A DNA stretch of 64,000 nt from Dactylellina haptotyla (GCA_031310005.1 CM062382.1:124001-188000); one strand, 5' to 3'. Shown: positions 11,126-23,407, counted from the first letter of the stretch. The notes: generated from the sequence alone by a model not told the origin. A program made the numbers and translations.

Positions 11126-13370
11126 ATTCAAACAATAAAATAAAGATCTCGTTTAGTGAACAAAGAATATTAAACGAGATCTGCTCTACAGCGTGTTCCC
11201 GAGTAGAACGATGTCTGGTTTGCAAAAGAAAAATTGAGACACCGTCGCGGCTTGGGCATGTCTTTATATCTTTCTTCAAGCAATTGAGCACAATGCCGCC
11301 ATTGATGTAGCTAGCCTCAGGCACCACTTTTTAACGTACTACTGTACTGGTCGGAGAGAATGTAAAAATTTAAGCGCAACCCTTGCCCAGTTTGCTATCC
11401 CACATTCCAAGAGTAGACAAAGCAATGCAGGCACTAAATCAGGCCTAGGTGATTGATGATCAGGATGGGACTCGTAAAACGACATCGCCAAAACTCAACC
11501 GCAGTGCACTGAGATGTTAAAAATACGGCACTGTGCCGCTTATATGCTTTCAATCACCTTATTAGATTTCTGGAGGCTGATTCGTAGGAATAAACACGAT
11601 CATCTGGTTGGCCGTGTCCCGTTTCTCACTGCAAGATCGCGGGACGGCGTGCAGCGTGGGACAGGGAACGCCTTCGCGCTGTCAGTTGCTCTTGGCCTAT
11701 TGTTTCGATTTTTTTCCGCTAAAAGGAGGGTGGGTCGGCGAAGGCTTGGCACCCTGAAAATGGGATGCGAACAATAGCCAAGATGCATTCAGAGCAACCA
11801 TCCAGGGTCTGTAAGCGCTGCCTTTTAGGCGATTCTAAATACAGAGTAACCCACCTAGAACATGGCAGAGGACCTTGTCAGACGGTACTTTGATATGTAG
11901 CAAACTGCTATTTTCGGTAAACCTTTATTCCACAAGGCCATCATCTCAAGATCTCGCCTCGGACTAGGGACACTTCCCTGTATTTCGAATTTTCAAATAG
12001 TTTTTCGTCTTTAGATCTCACCCTAATGTTGATCAGATTAATCTATTTTAATTTGCGATAAGAGGCACCACAAAGAGATAGTAGGCTAGAGTTCACCAAA
12101 CTCACTATCGCGTTATCGTGATGGTCGCGATGCTAAGCCTGCTATCGCTGTCGGACTTCAAGTTTCGACTCGCGGAGAGCCTTATTGTTATGCACGATGG
12201 CGGTGACAAAAGTGACAGGCACGCTAAACGTTTCGAGGCATTGCTTGCCCTCTGGATAAATATACAAGGAGACGAAACTTGAAATTTCCTGAAGGCTTCT
12301 AGCTTCAATGCGCGCCTGCGGCACAGATTTTCTTACGACCGGGATATCATCTCAAAACGGGCTTTGTTACGAAATTTAGCGACAAGGTACCGGTGCGCGG
12401 TGCATGCCGCACATGTTTGCGGGCCTCAAGCCAACCAATGACTATTCCAATTGGCCTTTGTAGCGCCGGGCCGGTCAATCAAAAATAAAAATGACAAGGT
12501 GGAATGGCTTGTGAGCCTTTCTCGGGATGTTCACCTACTAGCAATATTCCCAATATCTCTTTTTCTCAAAGCATTAATATTATAATATATAGCTACATTC
12601 GGATCAAGGGTTATATTATCGAAAGATTATTATCGAAAGATGCCATGACAGGTAGCCATGGAAAGGATTTTGTTTGGTCACCATCTGGCTGAGACTAGCG
12701 AGCTCGCGCGAGATGAGGGTTTCGCAGGCCAAACACAACCACTTTGGCCAGGCTTTGTCAGACAACACAAAATTGTCAGAAAAATCCAAGATAGAAAACA
12801 GACGGGAGACGGATAGAGCTACCATCGATGCCTGAGCTTCGCAGGACTTGTCAAAAGGTTCCAGCAAGCTCTATCCTATATTTTCTATACTACTTACTAG
12901 ATGTGTTGCTCTAGTGGAATCGTGTATGCTTACAAGGTGTAGTCGAGCTCAATTAATAAGATTGGTATAGCTTGAGCGATATACGGATACAATGCGAGCC
13001 ATCTTGTGCCTGTGGGCGGAAAAGCTTAAGAGGAAACAATTACATCGAATTCTAGCGTCGTGTGATTGATATAGTATTGTAAGCGTCAAATATGCATATA
13101 TGGTTAGGGGACATTGTAAAATAGGCATTGTAAAATAGGCATGAAATTTTCTCATTATAAGTAAATGCTCATACAAACATGTACACTGTTTGATATATAT
13201 ATACAATTTAAATTCGTTGTATCTTCCTAGATTCTGCTTGAAGTTCCACTGCCTGCATCTCGAAGTATTCGTGAGTGCCAAGTGAGTGAAAAAACAAATA
13301 TTCCAGATATCGTACCCTAAAACGCCTTATAGCCTAAAAAGAAATATGAAACCTTCCAGAACGACCTTAT
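11126..13370. other. Gene-free interval
   Basis: No convincing coding sequence. It includes a short direct duplication (cattgtaaaataggcat, twice) near 13112–13142. The only frame of note, 11514–11777, is basic and low in information and lacks a family match I can recognise. Confidence 0.5.
13112..13142. repeat. Two-copy tandem repeat of about 15 bp
   Basis: The unit cattgtaaaataggc occurs twice back to back and continues into 'at'. It lies in AT-rich DNA about 230 bp beyond the 3' end of the minus-strand secreted-protein gene. Confidence 0.8.
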
Positions 13371-13823
13371 CTAATCCTGGTCGTCGTCTTGAACTATCAA
13401 AGGTATTTCATTTGCTGGCGGTGCGATATATACGCATGTTGCAAATTCTTTGATCGGAACTTCTTCTTCATCATTAATGACGCCATTGTATTTTCCTGGT
13501 ACAGCTACAAATACGCAGTAGCATCCTTCATTTGGTCCGCCTCCGCACCAGCTATCATCCACACAGTCTAGAGTAAAGTATCTTATTAGGATCGAAGTCC
13601 CGAAATTGGTGAGATGGAGTGATTATATCTTACGGTAAGAATCTGGGTGGGGTGAGACTTTATTAACTTTGCATTTCGATTCCTCCCGTTTAACAAAGTC
13701 AAGGTCCACTACAGGAATATTCCGAGGCGACTTGTTAAATGCTCGTGTAACATCGGTTGGAGAGGCGTAGGATACATTGATATACGCAGATACAATGACG
13801 AGGATTACTGTGAAAGTCTTCAT
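13371..13823 (-). CDS. Small secreted cysteine-rich protein with Kex2 propeptide site
   Basis: Exons 13823–13634 and 13567–13371 (66-nt intron, GTAAGA…CTAG, phase kept) give 128 aa. Residues 1–20 (MKTFTVILVIVSAYINVSYA) are a signal peptide. A short propeptide ends at Lys-Arg (residues 45–46, FVKR), a Kex2-type site. The predicted mature chain of about 82 aa has exactly six cysteines: one near its start (SKCKV), four clustered in HCVDDSWCGGGPNEGCYC, and one in FATCVY. The tail is acidic (VQDDDQD). Size, even cysteine count and processing site fit fungal effectors or antimicrobial peptides. That role is inference; no known family is recognised. Confidence 0.75.
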
Positions 13824-15422
13824 TTTGTTTTAAAGGTATAAGAATTTTCTCCTGCCGTTATAAAAAATCGACTTCGTTCCAGCGAATGCGAGGCAGTTCC
13901 AGATACTCAATAGTCGGAAAATCGAGGATGTCAATTTTGACGTACTGAAATGCAGCGATATAAATAATCTTTTTTAAGTTCTTGCTGAATCCCATGAAAA
14001 TATATATTCTTAGTTGTTTTCAAGCTGATTCTGAATACACATTAGTTGCTGAGGCGGGAGGATGGCAAGGAAGCGCAGAGCGTTCGGCCGCGGGTGGAAA
14101 AAAGACCTGCTCTTGATTTGAAGGCAACGTGACGATAGCCCTAGTTTTATAAACCAGTGCGCTTGGAAACTTGGTCATTCGGCTCGTATCTAGGTGGGCA
14201 GATAGTAACTGCTTAAGTCTAGACTAGCTTTTATTGAGTAGGAGCCTTTCCATTTTCCGCAGAACAATTTTATTTCGTGGTGGTGAAATGAGAAGGACAC
14301 GAAATTTACTGATAGCGAAAATGAATGATGCTGGGCTAGTTTTTGGGGGGATAATTCCGTCTCTCAAAGGAAGCGAGCACACTTCAAATAGTTGGAACCG
14401 TGTTGACACTGGAGTTGCGCAGCCGCAGCCGTGCATCAACGCCAGGCTTGGACCTAGTGCATCACCACAATCCTACAAATTTACTAAAGGCTCGGGCAAA
14501 AAACCTCCGCAAGCCAAAAAAAATTATGCGAGCCGTCCAGTTGCTTCTTAGTAACAAAACCAGGGACAACCGAGACCGTTATCGCAGTCGTCACGGCGTA
14601 CTGCTAGCTGCTCTTCACTAGTGTTGTTGCGAGTCTAGTCACGCTTGGAGGTTGTTAATAGCAACATCGCCACAACACTCCGGTCCTCCGGTCGGCCCAG
14701 GAAGATAGAGAATACATACCTGTTGACTTAATGTTAATGGAGGCAACCAGGAAAATTGGCTACCTTAGTATGCTCTTTATCATAAGATAGCGTATATACA
14801 GTAATCTCTTAAATAAACCCACTATAGAATGTAGGGCCGGCCCTCAAGGTAGTTACGTGGAGTGATCATATCAATCGTTACGGCCCGGAAGCCTGTGTAA
14901 AGCAGACAATCTATGCGTCTCTCGAATTCTATTTACTAAGGGGCTGGCATCTTACGGAAGTAAGTACAAAAGAACACTTCTTATTTCAGGGTTTTTAGGC
15001 TTTGAATATTTGGGTGGTTGAGAGCATGAAATTCATGCCAGTTGCTATTCCGTTGTTTTGTGCGGCGCGTTTTCGCTAGCCTCTGAGAAACCCCCCCTGG
15101 GTGCGAGCTGGTAGAAGATGCATAATTACACGAGAATGAACAAAGGGATGTGAAGCAATTCGAGAAGCTTGCGTGCTTTAATATTCTTTATATAAATTAC
15201 AAAAATCCCACATTTCATTGTAGGTGCAGATGCTAGGCGATAAGGAGTGTTCTAAAGGAATATATTTTATTAAATGCCGCTATAACTGTAAATGCCATTA
15301 TAAACAAAGAAAAAAAAAAAGTAAAGAATCAGTTGGGTTCAAGTTAGGATATGGCCGTCGCTATATTTATTAATATCAGTTTCTCAATCGTATAAAATTG
15401 CTTAGATAGTGGATTTTCGATC
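13824..15422. other. Intergenic interval
   Basis: This is the upstream region of the small secreted-protein gene and the 3' region of the F-box gene. A TATA-like TTATAAAA on the minus strand lies about 35–45 bp before the secreted-protein start. No coding sequence is supported. Confidence 0.45.
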
Positions 15423-17281
15423 TTACGTGTTATCCCACAGTCTTTCCCCTCTCTCGAATTCCATCATTGTTATATCAGGGAACAGGCGCCGTATGTCGTG
15501 GTGACTACCTGGTGATAGTAGCACGGTCCAGTCTCCCAGCAATGTTTTAACGAATTCGACAACAAAATATGCCGGGAATAACGCTGTGTGTGGGTTCTTC
15601 GGAACTTGATCATATACCATTACGGCGACAACTTGTAGTGTTGGCAGGCGACCATCTCTGAGTGTCGCCTGGAGAAGACTTTCGCAAAGCTGCTTAACTA
15701 ATTTCGTTTCGTGTTCGAGGGAGCGATGGTCGAAGTCAGGAGGGTGGAGAATTCTGAGGTAACGTAGATTTTCCATAGGATAAAACTAAGTAGCCAGAGT
15801 GAAAATGTTATTTCGGAAACGTTCGAAACTTTAATCTGGAGTAGAAGTGTTCATATTATACTTACGACAGCGTAGTCGTCAATAAGCTGAAGTGAGAGCT
15901 GCTCAAGTTTGGGCCAATGCCGTTGACAAAGCGGATGTGGACCTGTAGAAATAAGATGGGAGATTGCATCATCCATCAGTCTGTGGTCAGAGTCATACTC
16001 AATCCATAGACTTCGAAGTGTATGCCTGTGGTTGTTTAGAACTTCGAAAGCGTTTTCGCCCGGAGCCTCGCCATCCACTGAGAATATGACATGAAGCACT
16101 TCAAGCGGAGCAAGTTTAGGGAGAATTTCTTCCAGAGTATCCCAAGAACAAGACATTTGTATTTGTAGAACTCTCAAATTCGGCATTTTCCCCGCGATGT
16201 CCAAAAGTAACTCGTCGGCACCGCTACAATCATCGATCCGGAGGGTTTTTATATTGCTCCAGTGGAATCTACTGAGAAGTGGAGGATTGGCCAACTTGCA
16301 AATAGCACTAAATTTTGGAAAGCTCCTGATCCTGAGTTGGTTTAGAGATGGGAACTCTATCAATTCTTTTTCGTTATTCGGAGACCTGGCAAAATGTTGC
16401 AAGATCCGTGCTGTAAGGGTCTGATCGATTTGAGGGTTCACCAGATCGTTCTCGAGCTCGTTGAACAATTCGCTTTTCTTATCAAAAGAGATGTAAAGGC
16501 TCTTTAAAGTTCGACAATTATCTCGCAAGACATTATGAATAAACGCGAATGGTATCGATACGGCCTCTTCGAATCGTCCAATGTAAAAACCAAACGATTC
16601 GATTCCACTGCTCACGGATTTGCAAGAGAGAAGATCACCGTAGCCAGGCTCCCTCGGTCGGGTATTTGTTGACAAGTCAATGTGTTTTAGGTTCGGTTGT
16701 GTCTTCATGAGAAAAACAGCCGTCTCGGTACTAATGCCACCAGCCAATGATAGGCTACAACCGTGAGAGAGAGTACGAATGAGATGGAACTGCCCAATAT
16801 ACATACCTAACACTCCTCAACTGGCCCGGCTGGAGCCTGTGCAGAATCAAACGCAGCAACAAATCTTCGGCACCCTTCAGACCCCGATTGGACGGGTTCC
16901 GCAATATTCCAGGGTATACCGAATTGTCAGGAACAATCTCAAGCCGCTTGATTTTACTAAGGGCGAAATCCGATGATGTCATGACATTCTCAATCACAGG
17001 AAGTTTCAACCCGGACATAAAATTCCAGGGCAGATAGAGATTCTTGTACAAAATGCCGGCTGCAACATTTCGGAACGCATGGCAAGTGAGACAAACTGCT
17101 GTAAGAGATGACGGCGGTATCTAGTTCCAATTTCAAAATACTTTTTGTTAGCGAGCTGTCAACCCTAAGATGGCAACACGGGGGCTGAAGGAGAGGAAAA
17201 GCGGGAGCAACTTACCTGCGAGAATATTGTGTAGAGAAGCTCGAGCGGTAGAGCCACCACCGAGCCGCACCGAGGGTCCAT
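15423..17281 (-). CDS. F-box / leucine-rich-repeat protein
   Basis: Four exons (17281–17216, 17120–16807, 16754–15866, 15785–15423) give about 543 aa. All three introns have clean GT–AG ends and conserve phase, including a 52-nt intron with GTATGT and TTGTAG. The N-terminus contains an F-box core (VALPLELLYTIFSQ, then IPPSSLTAVCLTCHAFRNVA). The remainder has loose leucine-rich repeats (PNLKHIDLS, IKTLRIDDCS, MPNLRVLQIQMSC, HTLRSLWIEYDS, WPKLEQLSLQLID, ENLRYLRIL). Such proteins are substrate receptors of SCF ubiquitin ligases, binding Skp1 through the F-box; the substrate cannot be predicted. Exon 1 ends within the F-box, which is common in this group. Confidence 0.85.
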
Positions 17282-18232
17282 CGTCGTCCTTAAGCCTAAA
17301 CAGCATCAAGGTATATGTTCTATGATGGGAAAATGTGTCAAGAAGAAGGAGGCGTGAGAGAACAACATCACTTTAATGTCCTTTTGCCAGCGGTGGCCTT
17401 TAATTCCGAATTTTCGCGTCGGTGTGGGTCGTAGCGCAACGCAGAATTTCCAACAGGAATTATGCGGTGGTTGAGAAGCCGGAGTCGTCGAATATTCTTG
17501 CCGTGATGCCCGATAGATGATCTGAAGGATAGAAGTCTATCCGGATATTGAGGCATAAAAAGCCCATGAAAATATTAGAGCAGTTTTTAGATCAGCGCCC
17601 TCGTCTAATTCCATTGATATCCCAGGGCCCCAAGGTGCATATGTGTTACTAACTTAGTCTCCGACCCACATAAACCCGGACTAGTCGAAACGGGTGGATG
17701 AAAACCCCAGTCGCTGCGTGATGAACTTCTACTAGTTTCCCATATCGGGCTGATAGTATTTTCAGAATATCTCATGAGTCTACGCGCCCTAGCGCGGATA
17801 TCTTCGGAACTTTCGCGAGTAATACAGAATTTAGTCAATATGATACCGAGTGGGCGCCTTTCAAGTTTAAGTATATATCGGCCTGCACCATGGCCATCAA
17901 TAGTAAGAACTTCTTTTCTGGCTTTTAGGGCGACGAGGGATAACGCTCCGAAGGGAATATTGCTCTGTTGTGCCTGTTATATGCCGTCTAGATTTCGATG
18001 CCTTTTGATGGAGAGCTTTCTTTATTTGATACTACCGCAAAGCAACTATAAAGGATGCAATCTTTAACTAAACATGCGTATATGTGGATAAATTCTTTCG
18101 AAATTTTAGTTTATATATTTGGAGTTAAGCGGAGTTATAACATTATGATTTAAATATGTCCATGACCAAAACATATATAAATACCTTAGTAACTAGGAGA
18201 GTTTTGCATTATAATCCCCAGAAACCACCAAC
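17282..18232. other. Intergenic interval with one unassigned open frame
   Basis: Upstream of the F-box gene. Apart from the minus-strand open frame at 17605–17976 (listed separately), no coding sequence or structured element is supported. Confidence 0.4.
17605..17976 (-). other. Open frame without ATG, possible exon of unknown gene
   Basis: About 123 codons run open from just after a possible acceptor (CATATAACAG) to a stop at 17605. The translation reads as ordinary protein (FGALSLVALKARKEVL, TIDGHGAGRYILKLERRPLG, SSEDIRARARRLMRYSEN). It begins without a methionine, so an upstream exon would be required, and I cannot find one. No family recognised; a gene relic or chance are both possible. 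Confidence 0.25.
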
Positions 18233-19357
18233 CTAATCCAAAGTCACCACAACTTTCTGGTATGAAACACCCTCGCTCCACCGATCAAGAGATCCCTGGA
18301 TAGCCTCTAATCCGTTCCCGAACACTAAAGGTGGGGGCGCTGGTTTCAATGCCCCAGTCTCAAGCGCAGCGGGCATCCATTTTTCCCAAACCGCTGGGCC
18401 AACTTCGTGTTTGAATAGGGTATCTCCCCATACTACACAGTTTATACATGTTAGTCCAATAATTGAGGATGGACAAGCGAGGGGTAAATTAAAACGACTT
18501 CCGGGTTCGAGAAAAGAATGCTTACCGTTACAGGTTCCGACTCCATCGGGCAAGCCCGCCTGTGTTGGCATATTAGTGGGTAATATCGTGGAGACAAACT
18601 TGTAACCACCAAGTTGATCCGCTATTTGACCGCATCGCAAGATATCAGGGCCCATTACCGCGCAAAAAGCTCCTCCAAAATCCAATCCCTTCAATGTTGA
18701 GACAATATCCTCGACGACAGTTTCTGTCTTATAATCAAAGACATACTTCGCGCCTATGTCTTTCATCGCGCTCAGATTACGACCATTTGCTGTTGCTGCA
18801 ACATCATAACCAGCGCCCACCAAAAGTTGGATTGCGCAAGCTCCAACGCTACTCCCCCCTCCCCAAACTAGAACGACCTTGCCTTGAGACTTTGCATTCA
18901 CTTGAGGGATGGATAAGCCATGCGTGTCTGGCTGGAACAGAGCGCTCGCAGCTGTGGCCATAGCTAGTGGGAAAACGGATCCTTCAGCGTAGCTGATGTG
19001 ATCGGGTAACTTGATAATGAACTTAGCATCAGCTGAGAGGAACAGCTGAAACGCTGAGTTGGATTGCCCCTCTGTGGTCCCGTTTGCCCAGCAAGCTGCG
19101 ATAACGCGATCCCCAACTTTAAAATGGTTGACTTCAGACCCAACTTGAACGATTTCGCCGGCTGCATCGTTCCCTCCAATGAACGGATATGTGACTGGAA
19201 ATATTGCCTTGGCTTGAATTGCCCAATTCACTGGATTGATGGCAACTGCACGGTTGCGAATCATAACTTCGCGGGGGCCAATGTTAGGCATTGGTGCGTC
19301 TTCAATGACGAGAGGACGCTCCATTGCGGCCTTGAGCCAAGCAGCTTTATTTGACAT
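18233..19357 (-). CDS. Zinc-independent medium-chain reductase/dehydrogenase (ToxD-like)
   Basis: Two exons (19357–18526, 18432–18233) give about 343 aa. The 93-nt intron is a multiple of three and has no stop, but it has a clear GTAAGC donor, ACTAAC branch and GTGTAG acceptor, and its removal restores VGTCNVWGDTLFKHEV. The GroES-like half shows NPVNWAIQ, PFIGGNDAAGEIVQVG and FKVGDRVIA; the cofactor half shows VLVWGGGSSVGACAIQL, a typical nucleotide-binding glycine motif. No catalytic zinc cysteines are visible, so this is the enoyl-reductase/quinone-oxidoreductase-like branch common in fungal secondary metabolism. The NADPH substrate is unknown. It is followed by a divergent Zn2Cys6 gene about 1 kb away, a layout often linked by regulation, but there is no direct evidence here. 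Confidence 0.85.
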   Translation of the reverse strand: MSNKAAWLKAAMERPLVIEDAPMPNIGPREVMIRNRAVAINPVNWAIQAKAIFPVTYPFIGGNDAAGEIVQVGSEVNHFKVGDRVIAACWANGTTEGQSNSAFQLFLSADAKFIIKLPDHISYAEGSVFPLAMATAASALFQPDTHGLSIPQVNAKSQGKVVLVWGGGSSVGACAIQLLVGAGYDVAATANGRNLSAMKDIGAKYVFDYKTETVVEDIVSTLKGLDFGGAFCAVMGPDILRCGQIADQLGGYKFVSTILPTNMPTQAGLPDGVGTCNGKHSFLEPGSRFNLPLACPSSIIGLTCINCVVWGDTLFKHEVGPAVWEKWMPAALETGALKPAPPPLVFGNGLEAIQGSLDRWSEGVSYQKVVVTLD

Positions 19358-20341
19358 TGTTGAATATTGCTAGTAAGATTGGCCTGGTAATTGTGTATTG
19401 TGGTGTAGATATACTGATGTTGGATAACCAAAATGAGGAACTTCACTGAGCCGCTGTCCTGTTTAAATATCCCAAAAAATCTTCGTACTAAGCACGAGAC
19501 ATACACGATACCTGGCCAGTTAGTATGCTCGTACGCCAACTAGCAAGGGCTGGTCTTACAAAGTCTGTAGGTAGAATCCGTAATATCTACGGCGTTACCT
19601 AATCCCCGAGGTGTATTTATGGGTACTGGAGTTAGGACTTTAAAATTCCAATTTGAATCGGCCCGTTATGTCGATTTAATTAACACCCGATTCCGATCTT
19701 TGAAGCTTCTGTGTCGCACATGTTTTTCCACGTCTTGCTGATATTACCACAGATGGATGGTGCTCAGCGGGGAGATTCAAGGTCCGAGGCGGTAGGATAT
19801 TGAATTCGCGCATACTGAGCTCCTAGCTTACCCCTTATGCACTGCGTGTAGACCTGTCGTCACTGTCATCACAGTGGTAAACCTATTGACGCAAGGTGGC
19901 GCGTCTTATTGCAACCTGCGGTAACTCAGCTTGGTTCGAAATGCGTTGGTTCTGTGGGATTCAGGGCGGATGAGCGCAACGCTAACCCGTTTTGCATTCT
20001 GGCGCAACGCTAACCAAAGGCGGTAAATCCCGTTCAAGGCGTACCGGGGTTAACTTGCCATTGCTCAATCCCCGAGAAACATTCAAAGCCTGGTGTTCAA
20101 AGCCCAAGCTTCCGTCGTTCGCATGACGAGCCAAAGAATGGGAACCGCGACGTCTAATTGATTCGGGATGAGGTGTCAAGAACACCCCGCAAGATTCCCG
20201 TTTCAACATTACCTGCAGTTATAGAAAAATCGCGTATCGATCACAATCGATTAATCACTTTAACTCGTAATACAGGCTGGCGGTCTATTGCATCACTAGT
20301 CGTCGCCATCTATACACTGATTCACCCGATCTGATCTCGAC
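19358..20341. other. Divergent intergenic region between oxidoreductase and Zn2Cys6 regulator
   Basis: These 984 bp separate two genes transcribed away from each other, so both promoters must lie here. No coding sequence is supported. I do not see a convincing paired CGG/CCG operator that I would name. Confidence 0.45.
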
Positions 20342-22302
20342 ATGGTATATCATGGGGTCTCGAGAGGTTGCGCGGCATGCAAGCAGCGCCGGAAGAAGGT
20401 TTGTGCAATCCTGGCCACGGCCCCGGCTACAGCCTTGATAAGCCCAGTTCGAAACTATAGCTAGACTCTATATTGTGCTTGAATTTCGACCGTATGGGGC
20501 TTTGAAAGCCGTAATGCAGTTCGCTAATAGAATGATTAGTGTGATCAACGACGACCAGTAAGCGTTCTTCGGAATTTCTACCTTTCTCAATCAATAACTA
20601 AATCGAAAGTATCGGGTGGAGTAGGAGTGCACGCGATGTCTGAGGGCCGGTAGCATCTGCCCTGGATATGTAGCTGAAAGCGACTTGATATTCCGCAATC
20701 ACAGTGCAGCCACTGTTAACAAGATAGCGAAAATCCCTACTGATACAAATGAAAATGGTGCATACGACCAAATCCTCCTATCAGAACAGACTTACCACCC
20801 ATTCTTATCGCTTCAACAACTTCAGTCCTTTACCAGAACACAGATAGAACAATATGCAATATCAGCGTTCATCGGAAACTACGTATTCTTTCCAGAAGAT
20901 AAATCTCTATCACGTGGATTTTTAAGTGGCGTGCCGTCACTTCTTGAAAATGCTCCGCCAAATTCGACTATTGCTAAAGCCGCGTCAATCGTCACCTATG
21001 CAAGTCTTAAAGACACCCAACATGGAGACTATTTTGCGCGCTTGGCGAGCACCTCGTATCTGGAATTATTGAACTCATTCCAGGCCACTATGGCAAATTT
21101 AAACGCGAAGAATACTGTAGAGTCAGTCACAACTGCGATTTTGTTGGGCATTTACGAGGTAAGCTTCCGGCCCATTGATGACAGACAAGAACCTCAAAAC
21201 TCATGGTATAGATGATATCAACCACGAACGAAAAGCATAGCGACCATGAGATTCATTGCCAAGGTGCTGCTAGTATTCTCTGTAGCGCGTCATCACCATT
21301 TCGTAAGCATCCTTCTGTCAATTGGATCCACACACCAGGAATGCCAATAAAAGAGAAGTTGTCCGGTATTTTCCTAGTTGTATGTCCCAAATCATGCTCG
21401 TTCCTGCTGTTACTATCCTCAGATAAGCCGATCAGCTAATAGACCAAATCCACAAGTGGCCGCATAGCGTCGAGGTATTCCGCCCGGATCAAAGGTCTAC
21501 GGCTACCTGTCTCGACAAACTTCTCTACCGTGTTTCACCAATATTCCGCGAAGGGTCTGAAATATTCGAAAACCAAGGAGCGCCTTTAAGCAAAGTGCGG
21601 CCATTGAGAGAATATGCTTGGTGTCTTGATCAAGAAATGGCATTATGGCCATTGACCCAACCGAGAGAGTGGTTACCACGAATGATTGGGACCGTCAGGA
21701 AGACAAGAGATGGGAAGGGCATTCTTGAAGGCACCAGTTCTTCTCCTGAACGTGTTGACACATACCTAGACAGTAAGTTCTACGATTCTAGATATAAATA
21801 CATTCTCTAACGATCACCACCAAAATCAACAGTCTACGTTAGTGGTGTGTGGAATTGCTACCGTAAAGTCCGCTTGATATTATTAAACCTACTCCACGAG
21901 TGCGATACACGACTCAAGAATGATAATCCAGAAGACTTATTCGTTCCCTGCCCGAACTTGCAAAACTATATATTCAAGCAGGCAAAAGAACTACTAGATG
22001 GGATGGCCGCTTCGATGTTCTTCCACCTAATCTTAGATCCCCTGGCAGTCGTCCAAGACCCAGCGACCACTTCTTCTGATCAGATATTCAAAACCATATA
22101 TCCAAATAAAACTTTTGGGGGTCTCTTGCTCATCCATTCAATGCATGCCGCCGCTACTCTATCAATCGTACCTCCCCCCATCAGAAAAATGTTCAAGGAG
22201 CACCTAGGTTGGATCGGCAAGTACATGGGAGTCGGTCAGGCGACATTATTGTCTGAGGTTAGAAGATCAGTCCTCCATCCCAATAATCTCCAAAAAAGCT
22301 AA
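20342..22302 (+). CDS. Zn2Cys6 fungal transcription factor
   Basis: Model 20342–20398, 20540–20557, 20625–21158, 21212–21365, 21443–21772, 21833–22302; about 520 aa. The zinc cluster is spread over three exons: Cys10/13 with KQRRKK in exon 1, Cys20 with DQRRP in an 18-nt microexon, then Cys27/30/37 in exon 3 (ECTRCLRAGSICPGY). Together they give C-X2-C-X6-C-X6-C-X2-C-X6-C exactly. The later part has the helical pattern of the fungal-specific regulator family (LLGIYE, HCQGAASIL, ECDTRLKNDNP-like helices). The protein should bind CGG-type DNA sites in the nucleus. The start MVYHGVSRGC is typical. The donor of exon 1 (GTTTGT) and of exon 4 (GTATTT) are weaker than the others. It is divergent from the ToxD-like oxidoreductase. 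Confidence 0.8.
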
Positions 22303-23074
22303 TAAAATATCTTTTGTAGCCTAGTATTTCATTCTCGAGAGAATATATTATCGATAGACATATCATAGTATAGGCAGGGACTCTCATTACAGCGACAGGT
22401 CTTGAAGACGTGTTTGAGAGCACAGAGTCTCAATAATATGGGCATTTTTATATCAGAGTATCTAACAAAACCAAGGTTACCACTGAAGTGTATTTTAAGT
22501 ATTAAGTTGACCATTTGTCTCAATAATACAACATTCTCACTCAGCTCTTGATAAACCTTCCTAGAAAAATTACGCTCAAGAATTTGACTCTATTTAAAAA
22601 CTAACTACAGCTACCCATTCGCAGTATACTGTTATGAAGCTACAAAAAGAATATACAGATTCCCCAACACCCAAAATATAGGAAAATACCATGCTTTGCT
22701 GCGCCAGAGATATACCATCCCTCTCCAAGATCCGTTCTTTTGATAAAACAGGAATAAAAGGCAAAGAAATAAGGTCATGCCAAAGTTAGTCGTGACCAGA
22801 ATAAGAACAGGCCATAAATTTATAAAATGCGAGTAAATTGGTTGTTGTTATTTTAAATTTAATTGAATGGAAATGTATCTCTGAGTGGGATCGCTATACG
22901 CGTGCCATCCGGAGATCTCAGCGCAGATCGTATCAAATGCGGGCGGTATATTGGATAAAATTGGTGCCATGTGTGATTTTGCGAGTAATGCTAAGTGTGT
23001 CGGCTGTTGAATAGAAATTAGTAAACTGTGACTATCGTAATCGAGCAAGGGTGCAGCATGCCTATACCAACGCT
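22303..23074. other. Convergent 3' intergenic region
   Basis: An AT-rich spacer between the regulator gene and the minus-strand lysine-rich ORF. No coding sequence is supported. Confidence 0.45.
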
Positions 23075-23407
23075 TTAAAACATCTTCTTGAATTTGTGCA
23101 TCGGGTTTCTCTTCTTCTTCTTCTCTTGGACCGGCTCGGTCGAAAATTCGCCGATCTGCGCATATCCTTTATTTCCTATCAGACCCTTCTCGGATGCCAG
23201 CGGCGCGGCCATCATGGGTTCTTCTTTCTTCTTCCCCAACCCGAGTTTCGCACCGAAGCTCGAGCCAGAGCCCTTCTCTTTCTTCTCCTTCTTCTTTGAC
23301 CTGTCCTTCTTCTTTCTTCCGAAGATGATACTGCTGATAATCGATTTGATCTTATTTACGAATCGTTTATAAATAAACGAAACGCTGAAGAATGATTTGA
23401 ACCCCAT
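23075..23407 (-). CDS. Small lysine-rich basic protein, hypothetical
   Basis: A single exon of 110 codons starts with an aromatic, amphipathic N-terminus (MGFKSFFSVSFIYKRFVNKI, then KSIISSIIFG). Two lysine-rich tracts follow (KKKDRSKKKEKKEKG and QEKKKKRNPMHKFKKMF), with a Gly/Ser/Ala stretch between. The start MGFK could be N-myristoylated, and the N-terminus could lie on a membrane; both are inference. No domain recognised. Opposite-strand frames over the same interval are the Phe/Ser-rich mirror of the lysine codons and are not real. Confidence 0.45.
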   Translation of the reverse strand: MGFKSFFSVSFIYKRFVNKIKSIISSIIFGRKKKDRSKKKEKKEKGSGSSFGAKLGLGKKKEEPMMAAPLASEKGLIGNKGYAQIGEFSTEPVQEKKKKRNPMHKFKKMF

